This document shows positions 24,456 to 36,370 of a stretch of DNA of 64,000 nucleotides, piece after piece; position 1 is the stretch's first letter, and the number at the start of each line of letters is the position of its first letter. Made by a program: the position numbers and the translations under genes. Source of the stretch: Isoetes taiwanensis. Taxonomy: Eukaryota > Streptophyta > Lycopodiopsida > Isoetales > Isoetaceae. The stretch is taken from the NCBI GenBank assembly GCA_021234155.1, contig JAJEKV010000003.1, forward strand, positions 12,211,819 to 12,275,818, read 5' to 3'. The notes under the pieces were generated by a model that was given only the letters and a program-made list of their open reading frames with translations, had not been told where the DNA came from and made no database searches.

Positions 24456-26012
24456 TGTGACGTTCCAAGTATTTATACGGTATACGTATAAATACACTGA
24501 CACGTCACGCAGTAAGAGATACGCCACCATGGGGTATTTTAACCTAGGGGGTTGACCTAAAAGGGATTAATTTAGCTATGCTAAATTAATTATTAAAGGA
24601 TAATTCCTATAATTAAGGAAATAATATCTAATTGACTTAATTAGGATAATTGATTAAGTAGGAAGGTGCCACCTGGCCAAATTCGATTGGCCAGCATGGG
24701 AATGCTAACTTGGGCCATCAAAGTGGATCACTACCCCATTTGGCCCCAAAATCGAACCAGGAGGAGCAGTTGCTGAGTGCCAAGTTTGATGAGCGCCCAA
24801 GTTTGCTAAGCACCCAAGTTCTTGGAAGATGGAGGCAACCCATGATAATGGATCCAGTCGAAACTCGGGTTAGTAGATAGTCTAATTTGATATCTCTAGA
24901 GCTAGCGCTTCAGTCAGTCTTCTCTGAGTCTTCTCTGGTTGTCCTTGCTTAGGATTGATCCTTCTTTGATAATTAGGATTCAATTTCAATTATGGATGAT
25001 GTTTTGTTATGAATGGATGGATGAATCTATGAAAGTATCTCTGTTAGCCTTCCGTGAAGCAGGGATTAGAGGGGGGTTAGAGACCTCTGGCCTTATGCTC
25101 TTAGTATGCTCCTAGTAGCTCCTTTAAATCCCAATTATTGCGGCCTGTGCACAAGAGATCATCGAGTCGTGGATGCTATGGAATTGCTTAGCACCAGAGA
25201 AGGGACGCAATGGTGAAGTGGGGGTGGGGTCTTGCACGAACATACAAGGCTCCTGGGACTCCTACAGTGGGCTAGGCTTGATAGCCGGTCACGTAGAGGG
25301 CCGGGTATGGGTCTGACACTCCCTGGGTGCAGAGGTGTGACCCGTATGGGGCACCCTATACTTTGTGTAGATTTAGGGGAGTAAGTCGGGTATGGATGCG
25401 GGGGTCGCTGATGCGGCACGTATTCTCTAGCTCACCCATGGAACCGATGTGATCCTGGAAGGGGACGCTTCCCCGATCTGCCTCATCGGACAGGTCCATG
25501 AAACCTGGAGTAGGCTCGAAGGGTGATACCTTGAGTCTGCGTCTCCGGAAGGCTATAGTGATGCCATAGCATGATTCGACTCATCTGCAAAGTGTGCACA
25601 GGAGGGGCGGATGGAGTGGACAACCCTAGCCGATGTTCTATGCCAGCCAACGCCATGCCAAGATTCGGTCTGCTGACTGAGCCGGGGTAGAACCATGGGT
25701 TTGGGGTGTTTTCTCTAGTATAAAATGGATCTTCTCTATTGTTATCAGTTGGATAGATGTGCCACCCTTCGTGGTGGTATTATTTATGATATGATTATGC
25801 TGTATGCTAACCTTGTATTCACGCTTCCGCGACATAGGAGCCCCATTGAAGGCGTGGGCCGAATGACCCCTCTGTGTCCTTCACTTGAGCATCTTTCTAT
25901 AGATGGCCCGAGTTAGACGGAGGGCCCTGCTTGTGGCGAGTTGGTTGCCATGGGAGGGGAAAGTCCTCGTATGTATATGTCCGAGTGTCGTATATGTTCT
26001 GGGAGCGTCACA
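24456..26012 (+). mobile_element. 5' LTR of the outer chromovirus
   Basis: About 1557 bp, TGTGACG at the start and CGTCACA at the end. Closely matches the LTRs at 26111-27706 and 56153-57769. Near its start is a perfect palindrome made of GTATTTATACG, GTATA and CGTATAAATAC. A degenerate primer-binding site follows at 26014. Its 3' partner is beyond the right edge of the window. Confidence 0.88.
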
Positions 26013-26013
26013 G

Positions 26014-26025
26014 TGGTATCAGCGC
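26014..26025 (+). other. Primer-binding site of the outer element (degenerate)
   Basis: TGGTATCAGCGC, matching the tRNA-Met type site TGGTATCAGAGC with one mismatch, starting two bases after the LTR end. Confidence 0.7.
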
Positions 26026-26110
26026 CGTGATTTTGGTAGTCCGAAATCATAGCACTGACCAAATCCTAACTCGCCAGTTCGGTAGTTAGGTGGGAGTTTA
26101 AGCTAGTGTG

Positions 26111-27706
26111 TGTGACGTTCCAAGTATTTATATGGTATACGTATAAATATACTGACACGTCACCCAGTAAAGGTACGCCACCATGGGGTATTGTAACCTA
26201 GGGGGTTGACCTAAAAGGGATTTAATCATTAAGGATAATAACCTATGATTAGGAAATTATTGTCTAAATGGATTAATTAGGTTAATTAATGCTTTGGGAA
26301 GGCGCCACCTGGCCTAAATCGTTGGCCATCATGGGGACTTCCAAATTGGGCCATCAACTTGACCCCTATCCCTAATTGACTCCCAAAATCGATCAAGAGG
26401 AGCAGCAGCTGAGCGCCCACCTTGCCAAGCACCTTTACCTGTGTGTCCAGAGCTGAGCGCCAAGTCCAGGGAAGATGGAAGCACCAAATGACAACGGATC
26501 CAGCAGGAACTCAGGTCGGTGGTTAGTGTAGCTTGATATTTCTAGAGTAGCGCCCCTGTTGGGTACTTGTAGCGTTTATTTCTTCTGTTCTCTTTGTGTT
26601 TTACTTGTAGGAACTAACCCTTGATTGCAAAGGTGAGTTCTCTTTATCTCTGATTCTGGTTTTGCTCTTAAAGGATGGATTGATAGTTCTTTGCATAGTA
26701 TTATTCTGGAAATGGGGGAATTAAGGCGGGGTAGAGACCTCTGAGCCATGTTAGTAGTATACTCCTAGGTTGATCCCCTCAGATATCCCATTAGTTGCGG
26801 CTTTGGTACAAGAGACCATCGGTCGTAGATGCTATGGAATGGCTTAGCACCAAAGAATGGACGCTAGGTGGTGAAGTGGGGTGGGGTCTTGCATGAACAT
26901 AAAAGGCTCCCGAGACTCCTGATGGGCTAGGGCCCGATAGCCTGGTCACGTAGGGGCGGGTATGGGTCCGACACTCCCCAGGTGTAGTGGTGTGACCCGT
27001 ATGGGGCACCATGCACTTTGGCGTGATTTAGGGTGAGTAAGTCGGCACGGATGCGGGGGTCGCTGATGTGGCACTTATTCTCTAGCTCACCCATGGAACC
27101 ACTGCGATCCTGGAAGGGGACACTTCCCTGACCTGCCTCGTCGGACCGGGGCTTCATGAACCCTGGAGTAGGCTCGAAGGGTGGTACCTTGAGTCTGCGT
27201 CTCCGGAAGGCTATAGCGACACCATAGCGTGAATCGACCCATCTGCAAAGTGTGCACAGGAGGGGCGGATGGAGTGGACAACCCTAGCCGATGTTCTATG
27301 CCAGCCAACGCCAGGTTATACTTCTGTCTGTTGATCTCTTGAGACCGAGCCGTCAGTTCATCCTCACAGGAGTCTGAACCGGGGTAGAACCTGGGGTTTG
27401 GGTGTTTTCCTTAGGATTAGATGCATATTCTTTGCCGTTGGTATTTGGATGGATGTGCCACCCTTCGTGGTGGTTATATATATATATGATTTATGCTGTG
27501 TACTAACATGTATTCACGCTTCCGCGACTTAGGAGTCCCACTGAAGGCGTGGGCCAAATGACACCTCCGTGTCCTTCACTCGGGCTCCTCTTACGGATGG
27601 CCCGGGATAGACGGAGGGCCCTGCTCATGGCGAGATGGTTGCCATGGGAGGGGAAAGTCCCCGTATGTATACGGCCGAGTGCCATATATGTTCAGGGAGC
27701 ATCACA
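26111..27706 (+). repeat. 5' LTR of the inner chromovirus
   Basis: About 1596 bp, TGTGACG...CATCACA. Lacks about 20 bp present in the 3' LTR near position 26222 and differs further at scattered CAG/CTG and CCGG sites. Confidence 0.9.
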
Positions 27707-27707
27707 G

Positions 27708-27719
27708 TGGTATCAGAGC
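27708..27719 (+). other. Primer-binding site, tRNA-Met type
   Basis: TGGTATCAGAGC, one base after the LTR, complementary to the 3' end of initiator tRNA-Met as in many plant LTR elements. Confidence 0.88.
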
Positions 27720-27875
27720 ATGGTTTTGGGAAGCCAAACTAATGCACTGGCCACATACTAACTCGTTAGATCGTTAGTTAGAACTTTGGGTAGTATGAGA
27801 TTTGGGTGGTGTAGTAGATGCCGTTATGATTAATTTAACGTGGTTTAAGTCTAATATTGGCAAGAGTACCCGGCG

Positions 27876-27992
27876 CAAAACCCTAACCCTAAACGGCGGG
27901 CAGGGGGTACCTGGGTGTCGCTGGCGACGGTGGCGAGGTCGGGATAGGGTCTGCCCGCCGCCCTAATAAAAAAAAAAAAAAAAAAAAAAAAA
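27876..27992 (+). repeat. Leader GC block and poly(A), left side of the foreign insert
   Basis: ACCCTAACCCTAAAC followed by GGCGGGCAGGGGGTACC and a GC-rich stretch, then CCCTAAT and a run of 25 A. A diverged version is at 46590-46672, on the other side of the 18.6-kb block. Confidence 0.75.
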
Positions 27993-28689
27993 TCGGGACA
28001 AAACTAGTTCGGACAACAATCCTACTAGCTCATCAGACTACTTTGGTCAATCCCTCCGTAGCCTAATCATTCCATCCTACAATCGAGCAGATCATAGTCT
28101 GGTACATCAATCTATGGGCAACAGGTTTACTATTTACATCCCTACAAAACTCAGAGGACAAATAATGCTAATAAGCAGTCACCCTAGTGTACAGCTTATA
28201 CAACTTATTGTAATATATACATAACCTCATGAGGTAATAGCTAAGAAAAGAGGAACTTCTAGCCTTAATCATTAAGGTTTTCCTCCATCAATATGACTTT
28301 ATACCACGTATAGTGGTTCCACTATAACCCATAATTAATTCTTAAATATAACAGCTATGACCATGCAAATCATATTGTAGAAACAACCAGTAATATCCTA
28401 GACTTGGGATATTTCGGCTTACCAATTAAATGGTCACTATGAACTTAGACTTCATATTAATTTAATCTTCACCCCATGTTAGTATTTGATCCTTAATTTA
28501 CCATCTTCGAAATACTCTTGGGGTCTACGTTCAAAACAGTAATGTAAGCCCTTATCCACCTATTACACTAGAAATACTAAGTCTGTTCCACTTTAAAAGG
28601 ACTATAACTTCTGTCATTTATGACTTATGGTGGTTTTTAGAACAATGGTCATTGCAGACTGCCTTTAACCCTTTTATGTTTGATAAACA

Positions 28690-28717
28690 CTAGTTATGGT
28701 GCCCGGCGTTGCCGGGC
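28690..28717 (-). mobile_element. Second Helitron 3' terminus
   Basis: On the minus strand: GCCCGGCAACGCCGGGC hairpin, then ACCATAA and CTAG followed by T. Nearly the same end as at 13334, so the same Helitron family. The element should extend to the right; its 5' end was not found and no Rep/helicase is visible there. Confidence 0.7.
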
Positions 28718-31700
28718 TTTAGTAACAACTTGATAGGCGAGGGGAGGAAGGAGATTGTTGACAGTTGGCTAGGAAATGTGGCTTTTTGGGAGGAAAGGAG
28801 GAGCAAGAGGGTACTATAGAGCAACCCTTTAAGATTCATGGATGAAGATAAAAGCCTATTGTGCACAAAATTATGAATTTCATCTCAAATGTTGAACTGT
28901 AAATATGTTATAGTATGTTTAACTTAGATGCAATGCAAAGGCATGTTGTAATGTACAATGTTAGTTGACTAAAGCATATAGTTCCAAGAGAATTATGGAA
29001 AAGCATCATGAATTGTATTGTATACAAATTCCAAATGTGTATTTATACTAACTGATTGAACAAACAACTTGATATTCTTCTCAATAGCAAATTTAAATTT
29101 GCACCATACATTGCCTATCCTTCACAATAATGTCTTGTATTGGGGTTAACAAACAGCCAATAATGTCCTATATTGGGGTTAACATAGTTGAAATTTGGAC
29201 GCTTGCTCGACGGGTATGGGGAGAAATTGCCGTCTATTAAGGCATAAAATTATAAGCTGATGAGTTTCATATTAGCCCACATTTTATTTATGGTGGTTAT
29301 GCTAATGGCAACAATGTGAAACGATTTGAATAATAAGAGTTATAAAATGCTCATTTTATTTATGGTGGTTATACTAATGGCAACACATTGCAGCTAAGAA
29401 GACGTTAAAGGTTCATTGAAACGTAGTTTGGCCAAGTGGAACTATGGAGTAGTGCTCTAATGCAACTTAAATATCAAGGAAAAGTGATTGATTTGTATTG
29501 CATATAGATTTCAGAGCAAGCAATGGTGTAAGAGAAATATGGGTCATGCGTATGCATTTTCTGAACATTTATGTTCATTCTTGTATGCATACAGAGCTCC
29601 CTATCCAATAGCAATATGAGATTGTATGTTTTCTTGTTTTCTGTTCATTTATCTTACCATGCATCTTTGACTGGTATGGCTGAATTATGCATCACAATGG
29701 ACCATGAAATAAGTCTGAATTATGAAGAGCACCATGGTACATTCGGGTCTGGATGAATTATGGCAAAATGTCAGGGAATTTGAAACAGTTGAAATTGAAC
29801 TCTGCAAAATTGTGATGCGAATTTTTTTACTGTTAAGATGATCAAAACATGCAGCAATTTAAGCCTGCAAAACAGGCAGCAATTTAAGCTTGAAAAAATC
29901 TAAGACAATGCATTATAATAACCAACCAACAACTGTCTCAACAACAAATCATAATTTGCAGCTTGAAGACCGATCAAATAGTTCCAAGATATATTTGATT
30001 CATGTTCAGCCATAACTGGTTTACATCATGCTGCATCCATACAACTTGCATCCATACAACTTGCCTCCACCAGATGTTGCGAGCAATTAGTATGAGATAT
30101 AGGCTATATTACAATCAATTGGCTGCCTAACCAACAGAGCTGTTTGGGAAGTTACCATTAGATTTGCATGTTCTATTTCAGAAAGATTCGTCATGATGAC
30201 GGGCACATGAAGCTAAAACTGTCGCCCCAATCTGCACCATAGTAGCCATTGTTAAGCAGGATCAACATCTTGGATGCCATTTCTCCTATTCCATGCATGT
30301 CTATCCAAAATAGGAAGGCATAAACTCTTTCTCATATCATACTGCCATGACTACACATGAATAAGAGAATGAGTTAGAAGCTCCTAACTGCCTTTGTATC
30401 AGGGATTTAGTTATTTTAATCAGAATAACAACGATGGTAAGAGAATGATGGCGAGCCAAATGTATTATTTGCTAGCAATACACCTATAGTTGAAACTTCT
30501 CCCTTGCATCATGTGATGAGGGTCCTGTTGACATTTAAGGATATGAGTCAATCGTTCCATGTTGATGACAATTTCCATGGACTTGCATGCATTTTGAACA
30601 TCAGTAGAGTGGGTTGTTTACATTCCAGTTTCTATTGTATACAAAACAGACCAAATGTGAATACAATAGACTATGCCAGTTCTAACAAACCTGAAAGACA
30701 AAGGTCGTGATCTACTACAGGCCATAAGTGCTATAGCACAATCGCATTCAACTTGGTGCTAGAGCATGGTCTTTGCACCCATGAACACTTCTGAACATAC
30801 CAAGAAGGCTGCAAATCTTGCATTTGCTACCTTTTAAACATTTCAATCATCCTCTAGAAGCTTTGCAATTTCTGAAACTCCTGATACCTCTAATCTTTGT
30901 GCTCTACTTTCATGCAGATATTATGATATGCTGGATTCATGTCACAAATCTAAGTTTGAAATAAGAAAGAGAGTCACACGCAAATGTTTACCTCATCAAA
31001 GGACACTGCTTGCTGTTATAAACAGTTTCTCATTCTTCTGTGTTGTCCTCTTGAGCTGCCTCTAATAAATGCATATAATATCTTCAGCACATCAAATACA
31101 AAAGAATCTAGAAGATACTAAGGACCTTTTGCAAAATAAACAATAGAGTCTAGAGGAAACGGAAGACCTTTGAATAAAGAGTTTTGGCAAGGTGGTTTCA
31201 TGATCATATGTTCTGTCCAAAAGTTATGTTGCTGCATCTAAGCTATAACCACAAATTCGATAAGCACCTCTAGTTTGCATGGTTACTTCTATGCTGAAGA
31301 ACAGAAGCCTTTCATGGATTTTGTGACTGCTAATTTGTCTTTCTAGCAAGATGACATGAATAGGAAGTTGGTTGGTGTGCTTGTGAGGACAATAAAAGAA
31401 TCAGCTTATTTGGAGCTGGGTCGATGACCAAAGAGCTGGTTAGTCTACAGATGAATGCATTTAGTGGCTGAATATATATTATTCTAGATTTGTTGTTGAA
31501 GGCATACAGTTGGATAATTAGTAGTATAACATTGAAAAGTTCTACCGAAGCATCTATTTTTCATGCACATGAGCGATTGAAGCAGGAACTGGTTTGGATA
31601 TGCTGTTCATGGCTACCCGTACTGCTATTTATGGCTAAAATATGAAGCTCGAATGGACAAAGTAAGAGCCAAAGCTATTCTCTACACAAATATTGTATGA

Positions 31701-34700
31701 GAAAATTATGCGCCTCTGAGCAACCGATTGGAGAAAAGAGTAAATAGGGAACCAGCAACCGACTGGAAAAAAGAATAAATGGGGAACTAAAATCCTATAT
31801 TTCCAGGATGGAGAACAACACACATCATAACCATATCAAAATCAAACACTTGTGGAATGCACTATTGCTAATTTGGCGGGTGTTTTAGAAAGAATACCTG
31901 AAGGTTTCCCACTGCATAACGTAATGATAAACAATGCTCATATAGACATAATGTAATAGGGATGTAATAGGGATGGTTGATCTGAAGCAATCCCACAGAC
32001 TGGATTTCTACTACCTGCAAGAAGATATCATTGTCAAAATGTACTTGTAATATAACTCAAATATAACCAAGAGGCCTTATGTAGTGGAAGAAAACATGGC
32101 AACTTCCTAAGAAATGACGTGTAAATATCATTAACTCCTTCTACCTGACCTGGCTCTCAGGCCCTACCGCACATGACCTGAAGATTGGTCTGCAATGCTT
32201 ATGAGTCCATATTTTTTATCCAGGAGACACAACTTGCACAACTCGAACATCTAGGAATCATTATGTATAAGAAAGAAATTATCATCGGCAAGATCATAAT
32301 TCTTATTGCAACAACATGCAATCTGACAGTTTTAAAGAAAGAAAAGCAAGCTGGAAACAACGTACCTTAGGCCTGCAAATATTACTATATGTTTTTACTT
32401 GATTTGGCTCTGAGGCCCTAAAGGCCCTAAAGCAACGCTTATGAAGCCACTATGATTGATCGAGGAGAAAGAACTCTACCCAACTCAAAGAAACGTTAAC
32501 ACTCATTTAAATAGAACAAAAAAGTGGGATTGAAGTATTTGTAAAATACATCTCTGTCCATCTTATCTTATCAGATGCCCAAATGCCCCTACTTTCTTCT
32601 CTATAAATGCTGCAGAGCAAACAATACCTGACATAAAGGCTGTATAATGTCCATCTTTTGCATGCTACATAGGATATGAAGAGCATTTTTTTAAATCATA
32701 CTTTATCTGTGAGAAATGGCTACACGCGATAAAGGAAGAAAATGGGTCTGAAAAAAGAAGAGACAGGGCAGATCTATTTGGGGGGCCTAAAAAACTCCAT
32801 TAAAGCAACTCAGGAATCGTGGCATAACCATCAAAGGCCATAATGGAACCACACTGGAAGTTCCAGAAAAGCTCAGCATTGTGCGATATCCTTGTAGTAC
32901 AAATGGTAAAATTGTATGGGTAACTCTGAAAATACATGCTCTTCCTTTTATGCCATCTTCAACTGTTATGTCAAAGATGCATCTCCAATATATAATATAT
33001 TAGTGGGCCTATTCTGAAGCAGGAGCCATCATGTGCAACATTCAACACAATAAAATCTCTGGGCCACTGATTAATTTGGAGCCAACAGGAAAAGAATGCA
33101 TGTAGATGTTTAAACTGTACAAACTCAGGAAGCCATGGGAAAAAACTAAATGATTACAATATCAAGTAGCCAACAAACCTCTAGTATCCTAGGTAAAGCA
33201 TGTGTATGCAATGTGTATGCAATATTACCAGATAACTTGGAAAATAAAAGCTTAAGAATGGCATGAAAGGAATATATGTAAGCCAATACATACCTTTAAA
33301 CAAACATCAGATGCTAGCCCTTGAATCTGCCCAGATTAGACAACAAAGTTGTGTTTTGCCTACTATTTGTTTTCTCCAACCTTCATAAGCCTGCACCATA
33401 AATGATATTCCAAATCTGCCTCTGGGTCAATGTTATTTGGTGATGGCACGTGAATCTGGTTTCTACACAAAAGTTACAATCATTTTTTTAGCCTATAAAA
33501 CTATGCAAAGCACTCTGTACAAATTTAATATGATGAAACTAATAGTAAATCTAAAAACAGGAACAATCATACAGGGCCTGCTCTAAATCACCTGCCTCAC
33601 TCAAATTTGTGACCATCTGCTGCAATTGAACATAAAAAATGCTAATTCAAAAATTGCCATAGCCATCCTTTAAATATTGTGCTGCACAAAAAACAGAGGA
33701 TTATCGTTAGAAAGATATGTAGAAAACATTTCTGACATTGTAGACATGGATTCTATGGTAATGCACAGAAAATAGATCATTGTGTCTAGAAAAATACTCA
33801 AATGGTTTCCATAATATTTCCCATTGTCTAAATCTGCTTCATTACACCAGCCTTCCAACTCGGTTTTCTAACGTGGAGAAAAGTTGTTCCAGAGGCAAGA
33901 ATGGCAAGAATACTCAATGGCTCTGGAGAATGGCAATCTCTATAGCCAAGGTTCAGGACGAAGCTCCAAAAATGTTCCACAGATTACAAAAAAAATTTGC
34001 GATTGCCATCAAAAGAAGTCTGGTGCCATTGAAACCCTAGGGAGGATCACTTACCACAGCAGACTCAAGAGAAGACGGCAGTTTTCAGCAACGAAGGCCG
34101 CCAACATATTCTTCATGGCCTGCATGCCAAAATGAGGGCAAAATCCACCTGCATAAACTCTTCCAATTTGGATTTCGAAATCATAGAGGGACCAAACTTG
34201 CCCGATGGCCTGCATGCCGAAATGAGGGCAAAATCCACCTGCATAAATCCTCCCAATTTGGATTTCGAAATCATAGAGGAGCAAAATGCCCGATTTTTGA
34301 AGGACGTAAACTTTTACCGGCAACAGAAGCCCTCACAACCTTAGAAAAATTAGCCTAGAAAAAAATCTAAAAAGTTTTTCACTTGACGGAAAAACCAAAT
34401 TTAAACAATAGGATTTTGTAGCATTACTATGCTACTTCATCAAATCCCTGACTAGATATGCTGTAGCCATAAGGTTCATTTATGTTAACAAAAGCAAACA
34501 ACATACTCATTTTAAGCTTATGGATATTTAAGCAATACCAATGAGTAGGATCAATTACAAAAATAGCATTAAAAGCACGTTTTCTCATGTTATATTTAGA
34601 ATAAGGCTTAAAATAGTCATGATACAGTACAAGCTTTCCAGGCCAAATTAGAAATAGAAAATATGGTCTGGACACAACAGAAAACATGCCATATCTGTAG

Positions 34701-35040
34701 TATTCAACCTGCTTATACTTTCTCCTTGAATATATCAACGTCTACTTATAAAACTTGGACATAATACATGTTAAAAGTTATGCTGTTACCTGTGCAGATA
34801 TCACCACTAGAATGTTCTGCCTTTCCATTCTCATTGTGTAACAGCACTCAAAACATCAAAATTTAAAATATCATACCATATGTGCAAGTAGCCATAGTCA
34901 CTGTTTATGTCAAACTGTTTATCCGAAAAACTGACTTAACTTTTGCAGCAAATTAAGTCCATCCACTAACTTGATTCAATTAGACCTAGTACATCCGTTT
35001 CGACCACCCATACACCATAACAGCAAAGAGAATACATTAG
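28718..35040. other. AT-rich foreign DNA inside the inner element; no gene identified
   Basis: No open frame longer than about 100 codons and no recognised domain. Contains small tandem duplications: a ~70-bp repeat with TTTATTTATGGTGGTTAT near 29285 and 29355, TATTGGGGTTAAC twice near 29140-29185, and the 90-bp repeat at 34117. Confidence 0.4.
34117..34290. repeat. 90-bp tandem duplication
   Basis: Two copies (starts 34117 and 34207) of a segment beginning GGCCTGCATGCC and containing AAAATCCACCTGCATAAA and TTGGATTTCGAAATCATAG. A few substitutions separate them. Confidence 0.85.
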
Positions 35041-35097
35041 GAGAAGAATCACCATGTACCTGCAGCCAACCATGAGCACGTTAGCGATAGACTCGGT

Positions 35098-35176
35098 AAC
35101 GACCCAAGGGCCAAAAGGTACATTAGGTGATTCTTGGCTCTTCGCCCTTCACCTAATGTACCCTTTGCTCTTGATG
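35098..35176. other. Long hairpin related to one in the 2.7-kb repeat
   Basis: AAGGTACATTAGGTGA pairs with TCACCTAATGTACCCTT, extended outward by CAAGGGCC/GCTCTTG and inward by GGC-TCTTC-GCC. About 130 bp here are homologous to the segment near 36915-37050 and to its copies in the tandem array. No RNA family is recognised. Confidence 0.55.
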
Positions 35177-35647
35177 CCTGAGAATCTACTAAGCATGTAC
35201 AGTCTAACATTTTCATCCATCCAATTGCTTTATTAACTTTACATTAAATAAAAAAATCAGTATAATCTTAGGATCACAAGAGGACCTATCATACAGATTC
35301 TTAACCCACTATTAAGACATTATAATCTATCAAAAGAAATCGCCAGTAATCAGTTTAGAAAAGGGGCTGCACTGGCCTGTAGTCAACCCATTTGTTTTAT
35401 CAATACCTCATAAACCGGACTACTGTTTACTGCCTCAGAGATAAAAACATAAAATATCGGTGTCCCTTATTGCAGTAAGTACCTACTCTTTGCATGTATT
35501 AAACATGTTGTTACCATGCTTACCTCCATGCATGTGCAATCTTTTACCACTAACCCCGCTTTTTTACAGGTCGGATCATGTTTCAGCCGTAGGCATACAC
35601 TAAGAAAAAGAAGGCTTCATACAAAGCTCAACAAGTTTTTAAATTAC

Positions 35648-36002
35648 ATTATACCTGTAAGTCTTCATTGTCAGAGTCCAAATCTTCCTCATTTGGCTGT
35701 GTCTCAGGCACAAAATGTTCATTACTGTTATTGTTTCTGTAGAACCCTGTCGGATTTATATTAAAGCTGCTGCCCCTTTTAGCCAAATAGCCACCTCTAG
35801 TTCCTTCAAAACCACGCTTGGTGTCATAGCCGCGACCAGCACCTCTCCTATTCATCCTTAACCTCTCAAATTTTACCGTGTTTTTGCACCAAAGGAGTTC
35901 TCTTTCTGTTTCTACCTCTGGCGCATATTCATCTTCAGAGGAATGGCTACCAGACCAGCCATCGGAATTAAAACCCATTACTGAATGTTGAGCCACAATC
36001 TT
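35648..36002 (-). CDS. Orphan exon-like ORF, unknown protein
   Basis: About 118 residues open between a good acceptor (TTTTTTTCTAAG at about 36003) and a GTATAAT donor at about 35653. It is acidic at both ends with a Gly/Arg-rich middle (NRRGAGRGYDTKRGF) and a Ser/Asp patch near the N-terminus. I do not recognise it. It may be one exon of a host gene carried into the foreign block; no partner exon was found. Just possibly spurious. Confidence 0.35.
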
Positions 36003-36353
36003 AGAAAAAAAATTTGGTCATCAAAGCCACATTTGGAATCGGGCTCACCTGCTGCCTTATGGTCAAAGCCCTAATATTCACCATAAATTATCACGGTCCC
36101 TTAATCTAGCATATGTTCTTATTTTAAAGAGAAAGGGGGAAATTACTCTATTGGTCCTATTTTTCATTTTATAGTTTAGGTTCCCTTTTCAATACAAGGT
36201 AATTTCAATGGTGTCCTCTTTATCCTTCTATGGCGCACCACAAATAAATCTTCAAGTTTAACAAATGTATTTACAAAGGTTAAAAATGCCACTCTTAGAC
36301 ATTAACCTCAATGTGTGCAAAACCCCTATAGAGCACAAGCAAAAACATATTAT

Positions 36354-36370
36354 AAAAAAAAAAAAAAAAA
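36354..36370 (+). repeat. Poly(A) run preceding the tandem array
   Basis: Seventeen A residues directly before the first 2.7-kb unit. Confidence 0.8.

Noticed and set aside
25159-27308. Minus-strand ORFs inside the LTRs
   Set aside because: They recur in all LTRs but are broken differently and have no domain; LTR by-products.
27876-27892. CCCTAACCCTAAAC as telomeric sequence
   Set aside because: Only about two units, part of a leader GC block repeated at 46590.
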